Below, in pieces: positions 5,867 through 10,570 of a DNA stretch of 10,570 nt. How positions within the stretch are numbered: the first letter of the stretch is position 1; every line of letters starts with the position of its first letter. Below the pieces are notes generated by a model, which did not search any database, was not told the origin of the DNA, and saw only the letters and a program-made list of their open reading frames with translations. Origin of the DNA: Syntrophales bacterium (GTDB taxonomy: Bacteria; Desulfobacterota; Syntrophia; Syntrophales; UBA2210); NCBI GenBank assembly GCA_023230565.1, contig JALNXD010000070.1:1-10570 (forward strand), written 5' to 3'. The position numbers and the translations under genes were made by a program.

Positions 5867-8800
5867 TCACATCACAACACTCATCAGTTTTGCATAATCA
5901 GTGACGACATCGTACTTGACCTGATCGGTGGCAATTCCGGTAAAAAATTTTCGCGCGCAGTTGATTTTGTATTCTTCAATCTTTCTGAGTTCCATTGATG
6001 ACATGGAGCCTTTAGTCTCGGCGACAAAGTAGATGTGTTTGACCGTTCCCTCTTTGAAGGCAATGGCCCAGTCCGGATTGTAGTTACCTACGGGAGTGGG
6101 GATAAAGAATCCTTTGGGAAGTTTTGCGTAAACCACCACTTCAACGCTCTTATCAAGTTTTTTCACAAAGTCCTTTTCTTGGTTAGAATCTGTAAATACA
6201 TAATCATACACATGACGCTCAGTTTCTATTGCTCTGCTGAAGTCCTGTTTTTTATCGACAGTAAATATGTCGAGAAGCTGATGCTTCTCTTCGACCGGAC
6301 TGTATGAGAGATGTTCGACAACAACTGTCGCCTTCTGCTCGTTGATGATAGTAGAAGCCTTTTGCATGAAATCTTCAGGATTCTGGCGATACTGCGAGAA
6401 GATTGCACTGCTGATACCTTTCATAATTTCGGCAATGGTGCCCCGTGTCAATTGCGTATCTTCAGCCAGCGTTCCAATAAGATCGTATCTCACAGATGAA
6501 TTCACCGAATGAGAAAAATAACCCGTTTTATTTTCTGCAATTTGAAAACTCTCTCTCTCCTGGAGAGTCTCATAGGTAACAGCTTCTTTCTGCTCCCCTC
6601 GTTCAACAAAATACTGAAGCCTGGAAACTCTTAATTCTTTTTCAAGGGTTGAAATGCATTTTTTAATTAACTCGCCGGTATCAAAATGAACCGTGTAGGC
6701 AGCCTTCTGATTAATTTTATCCCACAGTGCCTTAAATTCGGCTTTTTCAAGATTCGTATTTGGAGAAATAGTCTTTGCCTTGCGACCATTTTCAATCTCC
6801 GGCAGAATGGCATCGCTGAAGACGCTATCGATCAGTTGTATGATCTGCGGAGCATACGGAGCCAGTTCGGTGGGCAGAGGGGGCAGTGTATCGTTTTCCC
6901 TGGCTTCATGATAGCTTGAGGTAATGGCATCATTGTCATCCGTATAATCATTTTTCACAAGATAGCGATAAATCTGTCTGGCCATCTGAGGTGTTACAGT
7001 TATATTGCCTTCAGCGGTTCTCAGGATCTTACCGGAAAAGTATGACTCATCGGCTTTGCGCGGTCTGCCAGAAAGGGACTCCGATATCTCTTTCTGGAGA
7101 CCGGCCGTAAAATCCTTGTAACTCTCGCTGGCAACAACGGTCAGGAGGTTGATATCATGAATGTTTGTCCCGCTGTCCATGCGATCACCATTCTGGTTAA
7201 CGCAGAGACGCAAACCCCGTCCTACTTCCTGGCGCTTGCGGATATTACTGTCGCTGTGTTTGAGCGTACAGATTACAAAGACGTTGGGATTGTCCCATCC
7301 TTCGCTCAGTGCGGAATGAGAAAAAATAAAACGTACCGGTTCGCTGTGCGAAAGAAGACGTTCTTTATCTTTCAAAATCAGGTCGTAGGCATCGACGTCA
7401 TCAGCTTCCGTGCTTCGAGCGCCTCTCTTTGGATCAACCAGATGTTTGCTTTTCTTGTCGATGGAGAAATATCCGTTGTGCGTCTTCTCGATAGGTATAT
7501 TCTCAAGGTATTTACGATAGGGGATATCCAAGAGGAGCGGCATTTCGTTCAAGGCATCTCGGTACTCCTCTTCAAAAATTTGTGCGTACTCGCCAACCTG
7601 CTCAACACTGTCGTCGTAGCGACGGTATTTTGCCACTTCATCGATGAAAAAGAGTGAAAGAACCTTGATCCCCCGATGAAAAAGAGCCTGTTCTTTTTCA
7701 AGGTGCGCCTTTACGGCCTCGCGGATCTGAATCCGGCGTAAGGCGGTCTCATTGACATCACCGGTGGCTTCGCCTACCTCAAGAACTACGCCATTAGTAA
7801 AAGAAACCATATCTGTTACCGCGTTGATATCCGCGATGACAAAACCCTTGTACTCGGACAGTTCTCCGGAAAGCTCAAAAAGGTTGTCGTTCCTATCGAA
7901 TCGGCGAACAACTCGCTTTATCCCGTTCTTCTGTTTCATCTCAAACTCGATTCGGGCAATTGGGGGAGCGGAGGCAGAAATCTGGATCGATTCCAAATAA
8001 AGATAGGCGTTCGTTCCGGTCAACCCTTTCAAGGTAATCCCGTGGACGGCAATCTTCTTCACTAGTTTCTGATTGTAGGCATCCAGGGCATCCAGCCGGT
8101 ATATCTTGTTGTGCTCCGTCTTGTGGGTGGCTGAATAGCGAAGGATCGCCAGGGGTGAAAATTCTTTGAGTGATTCTATCGTTTTGGCCCCCTCAAGCTT
8201 TTGAGGTTCGTCAATAATCATGATCGGGTGATTTCGCTTGATCACATCTATCGGCCTTCGCGTTTGAAAATCGTCAAGCTCTTCATAGATACGGCGGGCA
8301 TCCTTGCCTCGTGCGTTGAAGGCCTGGACGTTTATGATCATGACATTGATGCCGCCGTCCGATGAAAACTGCTCCAAGTGGTGAAGTTGCTTTGAATTAT
8401 AAATGAAAAAGCGAGTGCGTTTGCCATACTCTTCCATAAAGTGATCGGCTGTAATTTCAAAGGATTTATGTACACCTTCACGGATGGCTATCGACGGAAC
8501 GACGACGATGAATTTCGACCAGCCATAGCGACGGTTCAGTTCGAACATCGTTTTAATATAACAATACGTTTTTCCCGTACCAGTCTCCATTTCGATATCG
8601 AGATTTACCGCGCAGACCTTGGTACTGACCAGTTCCGTAGATTGCGGGAGATTCAACCGTTGCTGCACGGCCCTAATGTTGGCCAGAAGCTGATCCTTGG
8701 TAAGAGTTAAATCACGGTTCCTGAAACCGGATTGCGAAAGATCAAAAGCAAACCGGATCTGATCGTTGTCGCCTGTAGCGTCGCTTTTCCCGGGGTCTAT

Positions 8801-8902
8801 CCGGTAGCTGAGCCTTTCGCTTTTTAGCTGACCCGCAAAACAGTCCGCCACGGCGTTGACGGAATCGGTCTGGAAGGCCTGTTTTTTAAATTTCAGTTTC
8901 AT
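5867..8902 (-). CDS. res: Type III restriction enzyme, Res (helicase-nuclease) subunit
   Basis: A 1011-aa protein of the length expected for type III Res. It would form a complex with Mod, hydrolyse ATP to communicate along DNA and cut unmodified DNA. Superfamily 2 helicase motifs appear in order: Q-like region near the N-terminus, Walker A METGTGKT (105-112), motif Ia FIVVVPS (131-137), Walker B IIDEPQ (229-234), motif III SAT (257-259), motif V ALSEGWDNPNVF (531-542) and motif VI RQEVGRGLRL (557-566). The C-terminal PD-(D/E)xK nuclease is visible as NPDWAI (D944) and AETKGS (E962, K964). No frameshift or missing motif is seen. The ATG at 8902 lies 13 bases after the mod stop with only a weak ribosome binding site, so coupling to mod translation is likely. 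Loss of a working Mod would leave it inactive, because type III Res cuts only in complex with Mod. Confidence 0.95.
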   Translation of the reverse strand: MKLKFKKQAFQTDSVNAVADCFAGQLKSERLSYRIDPGKSDATGDNDQIRFAFDLSQSGFRNRDLTLTKDQLLANIRAVQQRLNLPQSTELVSTKVCAVNLDIEMETGTGKTYCYIKTMFELNRRYGWSKFIVVVPSIAIREGVHKSFEITADHFMEEYGKRTRFFIYNSKQLHHLEQFSSDGGINVMIINVQAFNARGKDARRIYEELDDFQTRRPIDVIKRNHPIMIIDEPQKLEGAKTIESLKEFSPLAILRYSATHKTEHNKIYRLDALDAYNQKLVKKIAVHGITLKGLTGTNAYLYLESIQISASAPPIARIEFEMKQKNGIKRVVRRFDRNDNLFELSGELSEYKGFVIADINAVTDMVSFTNGVVLEVGEATGDVNETALRRIQIREAVKAHLEKEQALFHRGIKVLSLFFIDEVAKYRRYDDSVEQVGEYAQIFEEEYRDALNEMPLLLDIPYRKYLENIPIEKTHNGYFSIDKKSKHLVDPKRGARSTEADDVDAYDLILKDKERLLSHSEPVRFIFSHSALSEGWDNPNVFVICTLKHSDSNIRKRQEVGRGLRLCVNQNGDRMDSGTNIHDINLLTVVASESYKDFTAGLQKEISESLSGRPRKADESYFSGKILRTAEGNITVTPQMARQIYRYLVKNDYTDDNDAITSSYHEARENDTLPPLPTELAPYAPQIIQLIDSVFSDAILPEIENGRKAKTISPNTNLEKAEFKALWDKINQKAAYTVHFDTGELIKKCISTLEKELRVSRLQYFVERGEQKEAVTYETLQERESFQIAENKTGYFSHSVNSSVRYDLIGTLAEDTQLTRGTIAEIMKGISSAIFSQYRQNPEDFMQKASTIINEQKATVVVEHLSYSPVEEKHQLLDIFTVDKKQDFSRAIETERHVYDYVFTDSNQEKDFVKKLDKSVEVVVYAKLPKGFFIPTPVGNYNPDWAIAFKEGTVKHIYFVAETKGSMSSMELRKIEEYKINCARKFFTGIATDQVKYDVVTDYAKLMSVVM

Positions 8903-8915
8903 AGCTGTTCTGACT

Positions 8916-10463
8916 CTATATTGATTTAAGTTCCGTTGACGGTGTCAGAAGTTTAAAGATCTGTTCTACGTTGATCTTGACGCTGTCACTTTCGAAGGCG
9001 TCATCACGAAAGACCGCCCGCAGGGGTTTGTATCCGGCGAGCTTTTTGACGAATTCCTCAGTTATACCCTTGTCAAAACAGGCAATCATGGCATCAGTAT
9101 CAACGATAAAAACTGTTTTACCGTCTATAGTCCCTTTTTCGATGGGTAGTGACAAATCGATCCCCCAGTCCAGAAATACCTGATACAACAGATCCTCGGG
9201 ACGACGGTCTGGTTTGATGTGTTCTTTGAAGAGATCGAGATTGCCCTGATCCAGTTTATCCGGGATGTAGTAGACATCCTTCATGTTGGAAGTATCCACC
9301 TTGAAGACGCGGAATCCGATATCAAGATCCTTTGTAATAAGACTGTTTTCTTCCTTGATTTTCCTGCCTGCCCGGCGGATGCGCTCCTTGCCAATGTCGG
9401 CAATCGTCTTATAGCCTGCCTTGAACGCCTCAGAGTTTTCATCGCAGTGTTCGGGGAGCTGGATCATGATGAATTTACGTTTGCCGTTGTCTTTGGCGTT
9501 AAGTTGCATGACGGCGTGGGCGGTAGTTGAAGACCCCGCAAAAAAGTCCAACACAATATCATCATCACCGAATTTTGCAGTTAGCAATTGACGCTCTATT
9601 AATCGAGGCGGTTTGGGGGTTTCAAAAATAGTAGCGTTTTTGAATATGTCTTTAACTAATTTTTTGCCTTCCTGAGTATCACCTACTTCACTTCTCATCC
9701 AAATTGTTTGGGGTGTTATACCTTGCTTAACTTCAGATAAAAATCTTTTTATGGAAGGAACAGAGTCCCCATTTGGACCGAACCAAATCCGATTATCCTT
9801 TATCATTTGTTCAACGTTAGCCTTAGGACGACCCCAACTAGTACCTTTAGGAGGTCTAAAGATTCTACCATTGGCCGGATTAACTATTTCGTAATCATCA
9901 TTCGGGCGATATTCCTGCCTCGTCAAATCACTGGATTTCCAAGGACCTCTTGGATCATTATCTAGATTTTTATAGCGGGCATTTGCCTCTTCAGTTCTTG
10001 GCAATAATCCAACTGCATAGGACAGCTTATTCTTGGCATATAGCAATATGTGTTCATGGCTGTCCGAAAAATATTTTGCATCATTCTGTGGCGAATATTT
10101 TTTTTGCCAAACGATATTTGCAATGAAATTTGATTCACCAAAAACTTCATCACATGCTTTCCGTAGATTGTGCACTTCACCATCATCAATGCTGATAAAA
10201 ATTACCCCATCGTCTCTAAGAAGGTTTCTCGACAACTTAAGCCGCGGATACATCATTGAAAGCCAGTCCGAATGAAACCGCCCGTTCGATTCCGTATTGG
10301 CCATCAGACGATTCCCTGCTTCGTCCTTCTGATTGGAGCGTCGGAGGAATTCTTTGGTATCTTCAGCAAAATCATCATCGTAAATATAATCGTTCCCCGT
10401 GTTATAGGGCGGGTCGATGTAGATCATTTTTACCTTGTTTAGATAGGTGACCCCTGATGTCAA
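8916..10463 (-). pseudogene. mod: Type III DNA methyltransferase (Mod), 5'-truncated by an IS
   Basis: The reading frame codes for 515 residues of a beta-class N6-adenine methyltransferase of type III systems. It has motif IV KMIYIDPPYNTGND (DPPY at 17-20), GVIFISIDDGE (86-96), a target-recognition region (about 120-280) and motif I DFFAGSSTTAHAV (306-318). Family members normally carry about 100 or more residues before DPPY, including a conserved 'GDNL.AL' segment. Here only about a dozen remain before the frame meets the terminal sequence of an IS3-type element at about 10458. The nominal TTG start and first bases come from the IS end and have no good ribosome binding site. The next in-frame ATG is Met13, just before DPPY, with AAGG upstream. 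I infer a broken gene whose 5' part lies beyond the IS. A shortened product cannot be excluded. Confidence 0.85.
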
Positions 10464-10570
10464 TAATGGACACCAAAAAAATAATATTTAAGCTGCATTC
10501 CTCCCTGCATGGAATTGCTGTTCATACATAACGGGAGATACGTAGCCAAGCCTCTTCTGAATCCTTTGCC
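10458..10570 (-). mobile_element. End of an IS3-family insertion sequence (partial)
   Basis: The transposase C-terminus ends at 10488, and the DNA between it and the mod sequence starts TGTCAATAATGGACACC (10458-10474). This fits the terminal repeat of an IS3-family element, which begins with TG and lies close behind the transposase stop. The rest of the IS, its other end and any target duplication lie beyond the window. The inner edge of mod sequence is estimated from where Mod-like sequence stops and may be off by a few bases. Confidence 0.7.
10488..10568 (-). CDS. IS3-family transposase (OrfB), C-terminal 26 residues
   Basis: The minus-strand frame enters from the window edge and ends in TAA (10488-10490). 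It reads QRIQKRLGYVSPVMYEQQF then HAGRNAA. 'R..LGY.SP..YE' is the hallmark tail of IS3-group OrfB transposases (rve integrase core), located after the last catalytic Glu, which is not in the window. The partial length prevents subgroup assignment. Confidence 0.75.
   Translation of the reverse strand, partial: QRIQKRLGYVSPVMYEQQFHAGRNAA

Noticed and set aside
7157..7657. Plus-strand ORF of 166 aa
   Set aside because: Lies wholly antisense to res, whose protein motifs run continuously through this region.
8916..10463. Simple-sequence repeats for phase variation of mod
   Set aside because: Many type III mod genes carry such tracts, but no tandem short repeats are seen in this coding region; any in the missing 5' part are out of view.
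1..10570. CRISPR array or rRNA genes
   Set aside because: No regularly spaced long direct repeats with unique spacers and no rRNA signature were found; the short phased GTTACA motifs lack spacers of CRISPR length.

Overview
The window looks like the left part of an integrated mobile element (a phage-satellite-like island or integrative element) in a Gram-negative, mid-GC bacterium. The style of the integrase, the primase-polymerase and the small helix-turn-helix genes resembles elements of Deltaproteobacteria/Desulfobacterota. That host guess is an impression from protein style and is weak.

Left flank (1-505). A reading frame that ends at 323 resembles the C-terminus of a phage tail/virion protein and has lost its upstream part. 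After it come a leftward rho-independent terminator (about 426-452) and the 3' half of a tRNA gene on the minus strand (458-505, terminal CCA, T-arm and a UCU anticodon loop, so probably tRNA-Arg). The 5' half of the tRNA is absent. This is what an attachment-site copy at one end of a tRNA-integrated element looks like. By this geometry the complete tRNA gene should lie at the other end of the element, beyond position 10570.

Element core (506-5816, plus strand). A regulatory stretch with four same-strand TGGCTACA repeats and a short dyad precedes a P4-type tyrosine integrase (727-2106). Next come an unrecognised 227-aa protein and an AT-rich intergenic region with a possible promoter. A tightly coupled chain of four genes follows, with ATGA start/stop overlaps at all three junctions: an excisionase-like HTH protein, a 50-aa protein, a 44-aa protein, and a 542-aa primase-polymerase/ATPase that probably initiates replication. 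Inside the primase gene are two arrays of GTTACA-type motifs repeating about every 10 bp. The copies fall in all three codon phases, so they appear to be a DNA-level signal and could be replication-origin iterons. A gap with only a doubtful ORF and a 139-aa HTH protein end this half.

Cargo (5867-10457, minus strand). This is a type III restriction-modification operon transcribed leftward: mod (DNA methyltransferase), then res (helicase-nuclease). Res appears complete. Mod lacks its N-terminal region because an IS3-family insertion sequence abuts it at about 10458. The C-terminus of the IS transposase (QRIQKRLGYVSP...) and the terminal sequence of the IS are visible at the right edge.

Together, integrase, excisionase-like HTH and primase would move and replicate the element. 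The type III system would be a defence cargo, now probably disabled by the IS.
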